A DNA stretch of 64,000 bases from Coenobita brevimanus (GCA_032717465.1 CM064684.1:1921001-1985000); one strand, 5' to 3'. Counted from the stretch's first letter, positions 49,914 through 60,695 are shown. Notes: generated by a model from the sequence alone, not told the origin. Numbers and translations are program-made.

Positions 49914-50137
49914 CAGGGTGATCTACTCATAACACTGCAACTGAAACTCACCTAGTTGTATCTTGGGTGTTGCAGGGATGGCTCAGTCTGCTGGTGTGGT
50001 AATGGGTGTAGCAGTGGGAATAGAAAATTAAATAAGTGATGCAGAAATACACTCATAACACTGACTGGGCCACCTCCACAACACACGAGAAATCACCCGA
50101 GGGAATGGAAGAGAAGTGTTGAATGTGGACCACCCTG
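49914..50137. mobile_element. MITE-3 (mariner-like), 224 bp
   Basis: TA/CAGGGTGATCTACTC at the left and GAATGTGGACCACCCTG/TA at the right. Inverted ends with a TA target, sharing GATGGCTCAGTCTGCTGG with the 8.3-kb copy. There is no transposase. Confidence 0.8.
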
Positions 50138-50164
50138 TACAGCATATCCAATTTTTTCTAACAG

Positions 50165-50410
50165 TAAAGGAGCTGGAGCAGGTGCCATCATGTGATGGCA
50201 CCAACCTATCCAGACAGATCCACTGCCCGGTTATACAGACATCTCACACCTCCCTCCCTCTCCCCCAAAAGGATTGTGGACTATAGGAGAAGGGCAACTT
50301 CAGTCTGCAGTTCACTGGGTCACACATCAGATGAACCTGGGGTTAGAAACAACATCTACTACCACTACTTCCACTACTACTACTACTACCACCATTTCTA
50401 CTACTACTCA
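50165..50410 (+). mobile_element. RP-ACT copy plus (TAC)n tail
   Basis: CATCATGTGATGGCACCAAC, CTGCCCGGTTATACAGACAT, TGCAGTTCACTGGGTCACAC and AGATGAACCTGGGGTTAGAA, followed by CTACTACCACTACTTCC repeats. Confidence 0.75.
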
Positions 50411-50714
50411 AACAATGAAACAGATTTTACACCTTTTTCAACTATAGCAAATGAAAACTAAAACCCTACACTTAATGAGAAATGTTACGCTACTTTCCTC
50501 TAGTTTCAATTTTCTTACACCCTTTTCTGAGCACCAATACACAATTTTGTATTAATGATGGCTGGGCGAGATAAAAATATGATAATTGGAATATTTTTGG
50601 ACTGTAAAGAGAAAATAAGTGAAAGGCCTGTACATAAAAGAGTGGCAGTATTGAGAGTAAATATGAATGCAGGACGACCAGGTAGGCATAAGTCTGCACT
50701 ATCACATTATTGGA

Positions 50715-50938
50715 AGAGTTTTACCTGAAGTGACCATGTGGAAAGAATGGAAAATGAGAGACTGACTAAAAGAACGTACGTGAGTGAGGTGGAGAGGAAG
50801 GGGGGAAGGGGAGGCTGAGGATGAGACGGAGGGATGTGATGGAGAGGTATATAAGAGGGGTGTGAGATGGAGAGATTCTAGACTGAGGGTAGATGAAACT
50901 GTAACATGGAGGTGATCTGTTTGTGGTTACCCTATCTA
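50715..50938 (+). pseudogene. LINE-D 3' end, left arm of palindrome
   Basis: GACCATGTGGAAAGAATGG, ACGTACGTGAGTGAGGTGG, ATGGAGGTGATCTGTTTGTG. Its tail end meets the tail end of the next copy. Confidence 0.7.
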
Positions 50939-51145
50939 TCTATTTATTGCCAGGTGCCCTAATGTTGTAAGGGGTGGCCACAAACAAATCACCTCCATGT
51001 CACCCTGCCCCTGCCATTTCACTGCCCTGCTCCCAGCTCACAGCCCCCTCTCTCATATACCTCTCCACTCCATCCCTCCACCTCATCCTTGGTCTCCCCT
51101 TCCCTCTCCATCCCTTCCAAGATTATGACATTTGGCTATAGAGAC
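50936..51145 (-). pseudogene. LINE-D 3' end, right arm of palindrome
   Basis: CTATCTATCTATTTATTGCC, GGTGGCCACAAACAAATCAC, CATATACCTCTCCACTCC. Opposite orientation to the preceding copy; a TATCTATCTAT spacer lies between them. Confidence 0.75.
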
Positions 51146-51261
51146 TATTATCTAAACTGTCTTTTTTTTCTGTTTTTAATCTTTTACAACTGGTACGCAT
51201 CTGCAATGGTTTGTAGCAGCAATCACTGGTTCTTTAGGTGGTTATGATCTGTAACCATACC

Positions 51262-51475
51262 TGTTCTACCTTATCTTGGCCCAGATTTATTTTCCTTTTG
51301 CAGCCTATTTCACACAGCTCAGTAGCACAAAAAGAATATATCATGGTACTACATCCTTTCAAAGGCACTTCTTCAGGACTAGATCATTCTGTGGTGTTAA
51401 TCCCAAGCTACAACTGCATTTAAGATGGAGAGATGGGAATTGTATTTAGGCCAAGTTATGAGTACAGCTTAGTCT
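51262..51475 (+). mobile_element. MITE-4 copy
   Basis: CCTTATCTTGGCCCAGATTT, CCTTTTGCAGCCTATTTCAC, CACTTCTTCAGGACTAG and TAGGCCAAGTTATGAG, about 210 bp. Confidence 0.75.
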
Positions 51476-51804
51476 CGGAACTGCGTTAGGTAAAAGTATT
51501 CCCCAGACGATCGACCTTGGGATCTCCAGCAACACTTCAACTGAACTCATGTTTTCGCTTGGCCTCTTCAGTCTGGTGACAAACTTATTATACCGGATAT
51601 TCTTGCCAGCTCCAGACAATTTCATTCAGCTCTGCAAAGACCTACCAAGCTGTACAAGTTATGTACAGCCTTCATTAACTCCTCCACCATGAACGGCACT
51701 TTCTAACTTTAGTAAAACATCTGGTACTCTGATTATTTAAAAAAAATATATATTATATAGCTGTCAACAGAAATGGTAATAAAACACACTTTTTACGAAG
51801 AAAG

Positions 51805-51900
51805 TTTTATTGAGTAATAACACTTTAACGTTTTGCTCTCCTGAACTCTGTCAATTATACAATGCTCAACAGAGTGAAATGTTGTTACTCAGTAAGACCT
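51805..51900. repeat. imperfect hairpin
   Basis: TATTGAGTAATAACACTTT and the complement of GAGTGAAATGTTGTTACTC can pair around a loop of about 35 bp. It could be a remnant of an element; the function is unknown. Confidence 0.4.
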
Positions 51901-52223
51901 CCACCTCACCACGTGTAAGTTACTGAAAAATTTGTTGTCAGACTGCAAGGGTTAATGTTAAATTGCTTAGTGTTACAACTTGTGCCAATGTAACCCCACT
52001 GCTAAGTGAGGTGTGCCTGATGTATCCCATTGAGCCTGCTCTATAACATTTCCAGGGCACGATATTTCAAACAAATGCATCCTGATGTCACACCTTGATA
52101 TGAGAGGCACACAATTCTTTGCAAGCAGCCTGTTTCAATACACAACACCACTGCCATTCCACAACAGAGACACGCACCACACACACAGGCACATAAAACA
52201 ATCACTATTTCAAGCATTATCAA

Positions 52224-52667
52224 ACCCTTTATGACAATATCCCACCTCCAGACAATCGCATACTAGCAACGATGAAACACCTAAGTACAGCACTCACTTC
52301 ACACGCAAGGCAATACAACACCTCAATCATAATACCACACTACAAGTCCCCCCCTCCTAATATCCACCCACCAGAGCCCTTAAACAGAGAAGATCAAGTT
52401 CACCTAGTGTGGCTTAGAGCAGAACATCACCCAGCCCTCCTCAGCAACCAGTTAAGATACCGGTTGGGTACAGTCAAAGATGACTTGTGCCCAGCTTGTA
52501 GGATAGGCCTGCACAACAGAACACACACAACAGTGCAGTGTACAGCACATGCCACACTAAGATGCAGAAAAAACATCAAAGGTGTAGGGAACCTATGGGA
52601 CAACCCCATATGGGCGGTTGCTTACCAGCGGTCAATGGGTCTACTTGATCAGGCAGGCCATGGTTGA
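52224..52667 (+). pseudogene. LINE-E C-terminal domain, open frame
   Basis: An open frame of over 130 codons: RILATMKHLSTALTSHARQ, then HLVWLRAEHHPALLSNQLRY, RLGTVKDDLCPACRIG and HTTVQCTAHATLRCRKNI, ending GLLDQAGHG. The LR.GH....L..Y..RLG......C..C....HT..QC...R pattern is the C-terminal cysteine/histidine region after the RT/RNase H part of several non-LTR elements. It is 5'-truncated, as no RT motifs were recognised upstream. No stop breaks the visible part, so the insertion may be fairly young. Confidence 0.65.
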
Positions 52668-52849
52668 CCAGGAACAACAACCACTGCCATGAAATCTAAA
52701 TATGCACAGTATATATCATACTTTATAGATGTTAAAGAAAATTTTATCTCTGAGAGTTTGTAACCTGAAATTCATAAGCTGGGAGCAGCTGTTATCCATA
52801 TTTCAAACACAAAGACACAAATAAATACTGTACTGCATAAATGATAGAG

Positions 52850-53010
52850 TGGAACACTGAAAAAGACTTGGTATGAGGTCATACAGTATGAGTCACAGGA
52901 TAAGCGATGGAAGAGAGAGGTTGCTAGAGACTGAGCAATATGGATAGCCACCAGCAGGTAACCAAGGTTTATGCATGCAAGCAGGATGAAGCCTTTACAA
53001 ATGAAATGAA
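52850..53010 (+). pseudogene. LINE-C 3' end fragment
   Basis: GACTTGGTATGAGGTCATAC, GATAGCCACCAGCAGGTAAC and ATGCATGCAAGCAGGATGAA, the plus-strand sense of the LINE-C terminus. Confidence 0.6.
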
Positions 53011-53815
53011 ACAAAACAAAATGAAGAAAGACTATTGAAAATGTCAAAAATGTCTGATGAATTCTGTGTTTGTAGGGAGGAGTTGGGTGGTGAGTTGTAT
53101 GACAGGTCTCCGAGAGTTGGAGAGGGGGCAGCCTGATGGTAGAAGAAAGTGACACGGAGGCAATAAAAAATGAAAATAAAAATAATAATAATAATGAAGT
53201 GCTGAAATACCAAGAACAAAATATAAAATACAGTACGTCAACAGGCGTGAGCTGGAGAGGAGGCAGCCTGATGATGGAGGAATGGGGTGACGTGGAGGCT
53301 GCAATGACTAGAGATAACAAGAAAAAGGCGTAAAATATTCAAGTTCCCTATAAAGTTGCTGTTGAGTCCAAAATTATTTAATGCTTTACTGGAACTTGGG
53401 CAGCTGGAGACAACAGTTGGCTCAATATTTGCCTCTTACTTATTCCCCAATGCTAGCTAATAATCCTAGACAAAGAGGTTTGGGATGTTTCTCTGCAGAC
53501 AGATGATTCTTCTCTTATATAATGCACCTGGGAAAGTGATGGGCATGCTCTAAGTGCAAAGCTGACATTGAAATTTTACATGAACTTTTGTCCCCGGGTG
53601 TATGATAACCACTCTGCTATGTCTCACCTGATGTAATATTCTGGTGACACAAACAGATATTACCAGTATGTGAGAAGTGCCTCAACAGTACCACTAACAC
53701 CCTGATATCACATGATCACAAACTGTTCAACTGGATGAGTTATAACCACATGAAAAAGCTGTTTACTGGGGTCCAAAGTCAAGATGAAAACATTGTATCT
53801 TTCCAGTAAACAACA
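53011..53815. other. degenerate duplicated block and unique sequence
   Basis: Two diverged blocks with GGAGGCAGCCTGATG (53120-53160 and 53255-53300) resemble decayed LINE-D sequence. The rest is unique and shows no gene. Confidence 0.35.
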
Positions 53816-53819
53816 TCCT

Positions 53820-53985
53820 TTATCTGCAGAGGAATGCCTTCCAGCAGTAGCACCAATTTAACTGCAACCCAGTTATACATATGTCCCTTGACTCCTTCTC
53901 TGTCCCATGCAAGGTCAATGGTGGACGCACTGAGGGTAAATTCAGGTTGTAGTGTGCTGGGTTCAGAAGGTCACAACAATACACC
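53820..53985 (+). mobile_element. RP-ACT copy, degenerate
   Basis: GGAATGCCTTCCAGCAGTAG, AACCCAGTTATACATATGTC, GGTTGTAGTGTGCTGGGTTC. Confidence 0.55.
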
Positions 53986-54214
53986 AACAACAAACAACAT
54001 TCCAGATGTGGTTATATTTCTTCCATCTACCACTAATATTACTACAGTACCTTTAACCCCAGCATGTTGGGGTTAGGAGAGATGTTGGTGCTTGGTGTAA
54101 CTTAATTTGGTGTGTCTCTCTTGCTCGGACGGCCATAATGTGACAATAAGGTAGCTCTTCATGGCTACACAACTGTTCAGGCACATCAGATTAGTATGTC
54201 TTGTTGTCAGGCAG

Positions 54215-54255
54215 TACTTCTGCACCTGAAAAAATTAACTTCTATTAACCACTGA
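54215..54255 (-). other. third copy of the zinc-finger upstream motif (copy C)
   Basis: On the minus strand GGTTAATAGAAGTTAA then TTTTTTCAGGTGCAGAAGTA, related to copies A and B. No zinc-finger frame follows it within the window. Confidence 0.4.
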
Positions 54256-54279
54256 TTCCTAGGGGAGTAGTGGTGGCAT

Positions 54280-54355
54280 CATCAACATCATCAATCATCA
54301 CCATCAATCACCACTGCCATCATCATCACCATCATCATATCATCATCATCATCCC
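54280..54355 (+). repeat. (ATC)n imperfect microsatellite
   Basis: ATCATC repeats with ACC interruptions. Confidence 0.9.
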
Positions 54356-54359
54356 AATC

Positions 54360-54740
54360 CCTACTCCTACCTAAAGCTGGGGTGATGTTGAACTTAGGAG
54401 CAATGAAAGTTTAAAAGAAGGAAAATTATCAACAGAATGTCCAGAATGTCCAGTGCAATGGACCACACAAACATTCACACATCATTTAAGCCTTAACAAT
54501 CCTTGCTCCACCACATACCCATGACCATCATTTCATATTTTTATTTTACTGTTATTTTTTAATGAGCTTCACCTATATCTCCTGGATGTCCATTAAATAC
54601 AAAGTTAAAAATGGAATATCAAACTCTTATTATGTGCTCTGTACATACTTCATTCAACCATTTTGATCTTGGAGTCTTAACCTTCATTAACTTCCATACC
54701 TTGCCCTATCATAACTTCGATACTGATACCTTGTTCTCTC

Positions 54741-54771
<31 letters not shown>

Positions 54772-55530
54772 ATACTGAAAATGGCATACCTAATCTCTCT
54801 CTCTCTCTCTCTCATGTATTTACCCTCTTCATCAACCTTCTTGGCTGCCCACGCCTGCCCCCACATTCAAACTCACTCACTTATTCCCATTTCACCACCC
54901 AAACTATATCCATTCCTTCCATATGACCATACCATCTAGACATACTCTCTTCTACCCACCATCAAGAGGCTTCCTTGCTTCACATCTATCGCAAATCACT
55001 GTTTCATATCCTGCCCACTCGATACAAACCGTACACATTCCTCTACAGTCCCATTTTCACTCCTCTTATTCCTAACTATTCATACTCATGCCACACCAAA
55101 GTATCTCACCCACACATTACATGGACAGCAACACATCTTCATATAAACCTCCTGCAGCTTTCATCATCAGTCCTGTTTTGTAGCACCAGCCACCTTTCTT
55201 TCTTGAACCACTTGACTCTCCATCTGCTTTACATATTTACCTCTCTCTTGCATTCCTTTGGCAGGGTACTTAAATTCCCTCACTACTTAAATCTGTCTAC
55301 AAGCAAAAAACATCGTAATGAGTCACATTCTCTCTTAACAAACATTATTTTACTCTTATCCTTTCAAGCTACACCCCTCACAAACTGCAAAGAATTCAAA
55401 ATCAGTCTGCAAAGCTCCTCTTCACCATTAACTATGAACACGGCATCACATGAATAAGTCATATGTGAATTATTCCATCCTTCACCTTTTATTATCAACC
55501 TTAACACCCTTTCCACTATACAGCAGTTCT
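54360..55530. other. pyrimidine-rich unique sequence with (CT)n runs
   Basis: (CT)n runs lie at about 54746-54772 and 54797-54813. A 160-codon frame at 54975-55457 is Ser/Leu/His/Thr-rich with no recognised domain and sits in a C/T-rich context, so no gene is called. Confidence 0.4.
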
Positions 55531-55532
55531 TT

Positions 55533-55725
55533 CATCTTAACCTGGCCCATATTTTCGTCCTTCTGCAGCGAAGTTCAAGCTCTGTGGCAAAAACAGATTA
55601 TGCTATGGCTCCACAACCTTTCAATTCTTCATGACTAGCATCATATATTTGTGCTCAGCTACTGCTCCACCTGAGTATCTGATATAGTGAGATGGAAATT
55701 TTAGGTATTGGTAAAGTGAAAGTGG
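55533..55725 (+). mobile_element. MITE-4 copy
   Basis: TCTTAACCTGGCCCATATTT, CGTCCTTCTGCAGCGAAG, AATTCTTCATGACTAGCATC and GAGATGGAAATTTTAGG. The right terminus is degraded. Confidence 0.7.
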
Positions 55726-56039
55726 TATAATCTCTTATACTCCATACAAAATGCACTGTACACTATACTGATAAACCACAGGGAAATCACACACCTATGT
55801 CTCACCCAAACACTGATATTACACCACATTGACATCCACATACTCTTACACATGCTTTATCATCATAAAACCTTTTCACAGCATTCAACAATTTTCCGTC
55901 TACACGATACCAAAGCAAAACCTTCCACAATCTTTATTTTCACCTTGGCATACATCTTTTCCAGATCCATAAATCCAATAAATTTCTTAGTCTCAAGTTT
56001 TCTTCACTGTCTCCCTTACTGCAAATATAGTACAGTAGC

Positions 56040-56885
56040 TTCCATACAAACCCTGAAGTGTGAAATGGAAAAGTTTTGTTGCTTGGCAGACATGTTATGT
56101 GCTGTAGGTGGGGCTGGAGCTAGCTCTGGGGCCAATGTGTGGAGTTATTGGAAGAAGTGCAGGGAGTTGTTGCCTCCCCTGAGACTGAGAGAGCTCTCCC
56201 TCCATGTTAAGGGATCTTTGTATGTAGCATACATAAGTTATGAGTGTAATGCTGTATGGTAGCAAGATCTGGACAGTACCGTAATGAAAGAGGATAATCA
56301 CAGGCTGAAATAAAAAAAATAAGAATTTGGTTTTACGCCTGGTATCCCCCTAAAGGCTAAGGCGTTGCCCCTGGGTAGAGGACTTTTGGATTGGAGCTTG
56401 TAGCATTTTATGTCCGGATGCCCTTCCTGATGCCTACCAATGACTCTTGGAGTGGAATCGATCCTCTGACCCTTTGGTCAGAGCACAGCGCTCTAACCCA
56501 CTGAGCCACGTACAGAAATGACAATGACTAGGTGGATGAGAAGGGCATCACTGAATGTGAGGCCTGGGGGGTAGGTTTACAAAGGAAGAGTTGAGAGGAA
56601 GGATGAGACTGGCGTGTATTGGTGTTGTGATGAGGAGGGGTAGACTGAGATGGTTTGGGCATGTGAAGGGGATGAGGGATGAGAATTGGGTGCAGAGAGT
56701 GAGAAGTGTGAGCACTGGGGGTAGGGTTGTGTGAGGCAGATCACAAAAGATCTGGGATGAGGTCACAGAATGTGACTCAGGTTTAGGGAAGTGAACAGGG
56801 AGGCTGTCTGAGATCAAGCTGCATGGAGAGCTGCCATTAGGTGCCCAAGGCCGATGCATGCATGTTGGAGCCTTCACACACAAAA
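56040..56885 (+). pseudogene. LINE-C thumb and C-terminus, split by SINE-t1
   Basis: The first part (56062-56262) codes MEKFCCLADMLCAVGGAGAS, YWKKCRELLPPLRLRELSLH and VKGSLYVAYISYECNAVW, the thumb after the RT palm. It is interrupted at about 56313-56512 by SINE-t1 and resumes with MTMTRWMRRASL, RGRLRWFGHVKGM and ENWVQRVRSVS, then frameshifted WDEV...LHGELPLGAQGRCMHV. An antisense RT-like piece (FMDLEKMYAKVKI-like) lies at 55890-55990 on the minus strand. Confidence 0.75.
56325..56512 (-). mobile_element. SINE-t1 copy nested in LINE-C
   Basis: On the minus strand GTGGCTCAGTGGGTTAGAGC (A box), GGATCGATTCC (B-box position), GGAAGGGCATCCGG and CCAGGGGCAACGCCTTAG, ending with an AAACCAAATTCTTA/poly(T)-like tail. 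It matches the 15.9-kb copy. Confidence 0.8.
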
Positions 56886-56989
56886 TTAAACAAAACTAAA
56901 GAAATGAAATGAGAATTTTGTGTAACTGATAGCTAATGGATTTCCAATTACAGTACTCAGTACGTACCGTAGTAGAGTACGGTATTTTG

Positions 56990-57245
56990 TTATAATGCAT
57001 TTTTGTTACTCCATTAATATGTAGAGAATCCTGTTGTAATGCATTTTTTTTACTCCAATAATCTTTAGAGAATCCTTTTACAATGGATTTTTCAGTTCCT
57101 CCATCAATATGTAGAGAATCCTGTTGTAATGCACTTACGTTACTCCATCAATAGCCTATGTAAAGAATCCTGTTGTAATGCCTTTTTCTGTTACTCCATT
57201 ACCCTAATAGCCTACGTAAAGTATCCTGTTGTAATGCATTTTTGT
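56990..57245 (+). repeat. roughly 45-bp tandem repeat
   Basis: About five and a half copies of AATCCTGTTGTAATGCATTT plus TGTTACTCCATTAAT and a TAGAG or TACGTAAAG link. Confidence 0.85.
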
Positions 57246-58021
57246 GGAACTTAATTACTTATATATAATCCTACTGGACTTGGGGCAACATCCATCATAC
57301 TGGGAAGTGCACACCCACCTCACTGAAATCTCGTTCCCGGTACGCTGTTTCATCATTTACGAAATCTGCTCAAAGTATGACTACAAATGGCCCTTAACTG
57401 TATCGATACACAAAAAGTACCTAGCAAAAGCCTTGAAAATATAGCTCAACACCATTCACAACTTTAGAGTTTAGACTGACTTGTGTTTATGCAGTGTACC
57501 GCGCTATAAACCGCTAGAAATATCTCCACAGCACGTACAAATTGTTAGAATATTCCTAACACAGCAAAGATCTCGATAATACCACTAGATGTCTTGCTGG
57601 TTGATGTTAAAAACTGTTGATAAATGGAACTGAATATCCAAAGCTCTAGTAAAAGTGACTAAATTGGCAACCCTATATACATTTAGTACCTGCGGCGAAG
57701 ACGATAGGGGGATTTTTTCTCTCTCTCTCCTTCAAGGAAAGTTCGAATATCTGCTCTTGGAGAGCTCTGAGCGATTTTCTTATTGCTCAACTTGAATTTT
57801 TTTGTTGATCTGACATGTCAACTGCATCAGCTGATTATTTAGCAATCTGGACCATGGAGAGGCTTTCTCATGGGTAACACATCGTAATTTATGTAGCCGC
57901 CGCCAGGGCGGCGCTGGTGTAGCGGCAGCCATAGTACACCACGCTTGATGCCCGTGGTTTTTGAACTGAGGTGTTCGTTGGGTTTTTGAGAGCAGCCGAT
58001 GATTTCGTAATATATAGTGCC
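57246..58021 (+). promoter_or_regulatory. putative 5' region of the THAP gene
   Basis: Unique sequence that becomes CpG-rich at 57893-57955 (GTAGCCGCCGCCAGGGCGGC, GCGGCAGCC) just before the THAP start. An in-frame TGA upstream fits a 5' UTR from about 57900 on. No TATA box is identified. Confidence 0.3.
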
Positions 58022-58096
58022 ATGGTCAGCTGTGCAGCTTCTGGATGCAAAAATGGATACGGGAATTCATCAGAGAGATGGCACTACATTTCACAA
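58022..58096 (+). CDS. probable first exon of a THAP-domain protein
   Basis: The ATG in GTGCCATGG opens 25 codons: MVSCAASGCKNGY, then GNSSERWHYISQ, ending at the donor CAA/GTAAGA. The C-X4-C followed by KN(R/G)Y and, about 12 residues on, an aromatic-His pair is the start of a THAP zinc domain (C2CH; usual form M..CxxxxCxN......FHxFP). THAP domains bind DNA in host regulators and in P-element-type transposases; the remaining Cys, His and AVPTIF-box exons were not found in the 6 kb downstream, which is full of repeats. The CpG-rich leader favours a host gene. It may also be an orphan exon of a domesticated or dead P-type element. Confidence 0.55.
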
Positions 58097-58139
58097 GTAA
58101 GAAATATATCTTGTTGCTAATTCTATAACATTACTGTCC

Positions 58140-58300
58140 CATGGGGTGGGGCGGGAAGATTCTTCCTCATTATCCCTGCGTGGACGAGGCACTAAAACGG
58201 GCCCATTTATCTCCAGTCTTTCTCTCCATGTCCTCTTCTCTTCTGTTCACACTCTCTTGTAGATATTTCCATTTTTCTTCCGGCCTTTATCAAACTGGAC
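58140..58300 (+). mobile_element. dispersed element with CCCTGCGTGGACGA core
   Basis: GGGCGGGAAGATTCTTCC, CATTATCCCTGCGTGGACGA and TATCTCCAGTCTTTCTCTCC match 34930-35110. It lies in the presumed first THAP intron. Confidence 0.55.
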
Positions 58301-58619
58301 ATTCGGTTTCATGACGGATAGTGCCATTAAGGATAAGTTCTGGACTGCAGCAACCTACGGCGTTGTTTTATACTTATTGGCTAAATTTACACCATATAAT
58401 TCGTTGAATTAAGCAGAAAAAAATCATAATCCATATATGTTTTTGTATTATAAGCGACGAGTGTATCTTTATTAATAACCACTGCTTCGTGGAAATAAAG
58501 TATTTGAATTTGATTTTGAGTGCTGGTGTTTCAATATGGCGGCTAAAATCACACGCCCGCGGCGGAGATAGCCTCTCCATACTATAGAGCTCAGTGGTTT
58601 GGACACAGTTCAATAAAAC

Positions 58620-58985
58620 CATCTCTCTGTCTATCTGTCTGTCTATAGCCAGACGCCATAATCCCACGAGGGGTGGCCATTTGTCTTTGAGTTAGTTGTT
58701 TTACGGGGAGAGGCACTAACCCTCCGCCAACCCACTTATTGACACGTTGGAAAGACGTATGGTTGGTTATATGGTTACCACCCAGTGTTGTAAATGGTTT
58801 CTTGGCTTTTAGGAACACATTAGGCTTGCCCCTCAGTGTAAAGCCACCTGAAAAGGAGAGAGGAGTAATAAAAAAGTGACCGGAAAGATGGTAGAAATAG
58901 GAAGAGAGGAGGGTAGACACAGAAAAGGAATGATAAAGGTGAAGGAAGAAGCAGGTAGCACTGCATCAAGTAAGTGGATGATGGC
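58620..58985 (-). mobile_element. SINE-G copy, nearly full length
   Basis: TCTGTCTATCTGTCTGTC, TAGCCAGACGCCATAATCCC, GGTTACCACCCAGTGTTG, CAGTGTAAAGCCACCTG and AAGTAAGTGGATGATGG. It is the best-preserved member with the 3.6-kb copy. Confidence 0.8.
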
Positions 58986-59439
58986 CGCCTCAGTCTACCA
59001 CCATATACTGTTCTCATTCCTGAAAAACATACCCTGCTCCCACCCAGGTTTAATTAAATGCCTCGATACTAATTTATTTAAAACATTATTACACAAACTA
59101 TCCTCACAGTCATATAAATCTTCCAGTATATTTGTCAGGGTGTTATACTGTACCAATATAGCCTATTATAGATTAAATAAGACGAGTTATTGATCCGCTG
59201 ACACATAATATTTACCAGTGTAGCATTATAAATATTCTGATACTATAGAACGCACGTATATAGCAGTTATAGATATAGTGAAACGTTATACTCAGCTTAG
59301 CATATATTTTTCAGCATAGAATTGTAGGTATGCTGCTATATAACACTTCAGATATATAATTATAGATATGCTGGCGTTATATAAAATTTTAATGCATAGT
59401 TTTAAGATCATATACCATTTTTTTTCAAAGATGTTACAA

Positions 59440-60118
59440 TTATTTCAAGATGGTCCTTCAAGATGGTCCATTTATTTCAAGATGGTCCATTTATTTCAAG
59501 ATGGTCCATTTACTTCAAGATGGTCCATTTATTTGATCTGATTTGAAATATTTATTGTCGCAAAAGGTACAGAGTGATGGTCCATTTATTTTAAGACGGT
59601 CCATTTATTTCAAGAGGGTCCATTTCATTCAAGAGGGTCCATTTACTTTAAGATGGTCCTTCAAGTGGTCCATTCATATTAAGTGGTCCATTTATATCAA
59701 GATGGTCCATTTATATCAAGATGGTCCATTTATTTCAAGATGGTCCATTTATATCAAGATGGTTCTTCAAGTGGTCCATTTATTTCAAGATGGTCCATTT
59801 ATATCAAGATGGTCCATTTATATCAAGAGGGTCCATTTATATCAAGATGGTCCATTTATTTCAAGATGGTCCATTTATATCAAGATGGTCCATTTATATC
59901 AAGATGGTCCATTTATTTCAAGATGGTCCATTTATTTCAAGATGGTCCATTTATATCAAGATGGTTCTTCAAGTGGTCCATTTATTTCAAGATGGGCCAT
60001 TTACTTTAAGATGGTCCTTCAGTGGTCCATTTATTTCAAGATGGTCCATTTATATCAACTAGGATGGTCCATTTACTTTAAGATGGTCCATTAATTTTAA
60101 GATGGTCCAGTAGCTGAT
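59440..60118 (+). repeat. 19-bp tandem repeat
   Basis: About 30 copies of TCCATTTATTTCAAGATGG with TATATC and TACTTT variants and short TCCTTCAAGTGG units. A 183-codon frame (59543-60094) runs through it with a 19-residue period. It exists because the unit lacks stops in all frames on this strand. Confidence 0.95.
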
Positions 60119-60205
60119 GGCGGTCCAGCGGTCCACAGAACATTCAGTGAAGTCCCCCTTATTCTGAAAAATTAAATGGGAATATATTGACCTTTATGAG
60201 TTTAG

Positions 60206-60300
60206 AGAGAAAGAGAGAGAGGTCATTCTTACCCTAGAGAGAGAGAGAAAAGAGAGGGAGAGAGAGAAGAAGAAAGAGAGAGAGAGAGAGAGAAAGAGAA
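60206..60300 (+). repeat. (GA)n imperfect microsatellite
   Basis: GAGAGA and AAAGAGA runs over about 95 bp. Confidence 0.9.
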
Positions 60301-60344
60301 TCTTTAAAACTGTCTATAGTACGTTTATTCTAAGCTGACAAAAA

Positions 60345-60450
60345 TTCCTATGCCGACTCCCTAACACCTTTTCCATAGCGATTTATTTTTGGATATGAAC
60401 ATCATCTCCATAAGCTCCCTAACACCTTTTCCCAAGCGATTTATTTTTTG
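60345..60450 (+). repeat. two tandem MITE-6-like end pieces
   Basis: CTCCCTAACACCTTTTCC then AGCGATTTATTTTTG occurs twice, about 65 bp apart, matching the MITE-6 terminus at 41310-41340. Confidence 0.6.
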
Positions 60451-60504
60451 ATATTGCTATCGTCACCATACGCCCTAGCTTAGACTGTCAAACCGTAAGA
60501 GGGA

Positions 60505-60560
60505 CGCCTTCATGTGGTGGCACTGATATGAATAGCGACGGGACTGGTTGCTTATACCGA
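60505..60560 (+). mobile_element. RP-ACT head fragment
   Basis: GACGCCTTCATGTGGTGGCA then CTGATATGAATAG, matching the head of the 62.1-kb copy. Confidence 0.5.
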
Positions 60561-60695
60561 CGCGTCTCTGCTACAACTAACCCCCCTCCCCTCCTACTTT
60601 CCGATGTAGTACTTACAGGCATGAGGCGGCCATTTAGATTTTCCTCAGTATCTTAAAAATGTATTTGCTGGATTTCAATATCAATACCCAGGAGC

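Noticed and set aside
54975..55457. 160-codon plus-strand frame
   Set aside because: Ser/Leu/Thr/His-rich in a pyrimidine-rich stretch, with no domain or splice context.
59543..60094. 183-codon repetitive frame
   Set aside because: A stop-free 19-bp tandem unit gives long frames in all three phases; no independent coding evidence.
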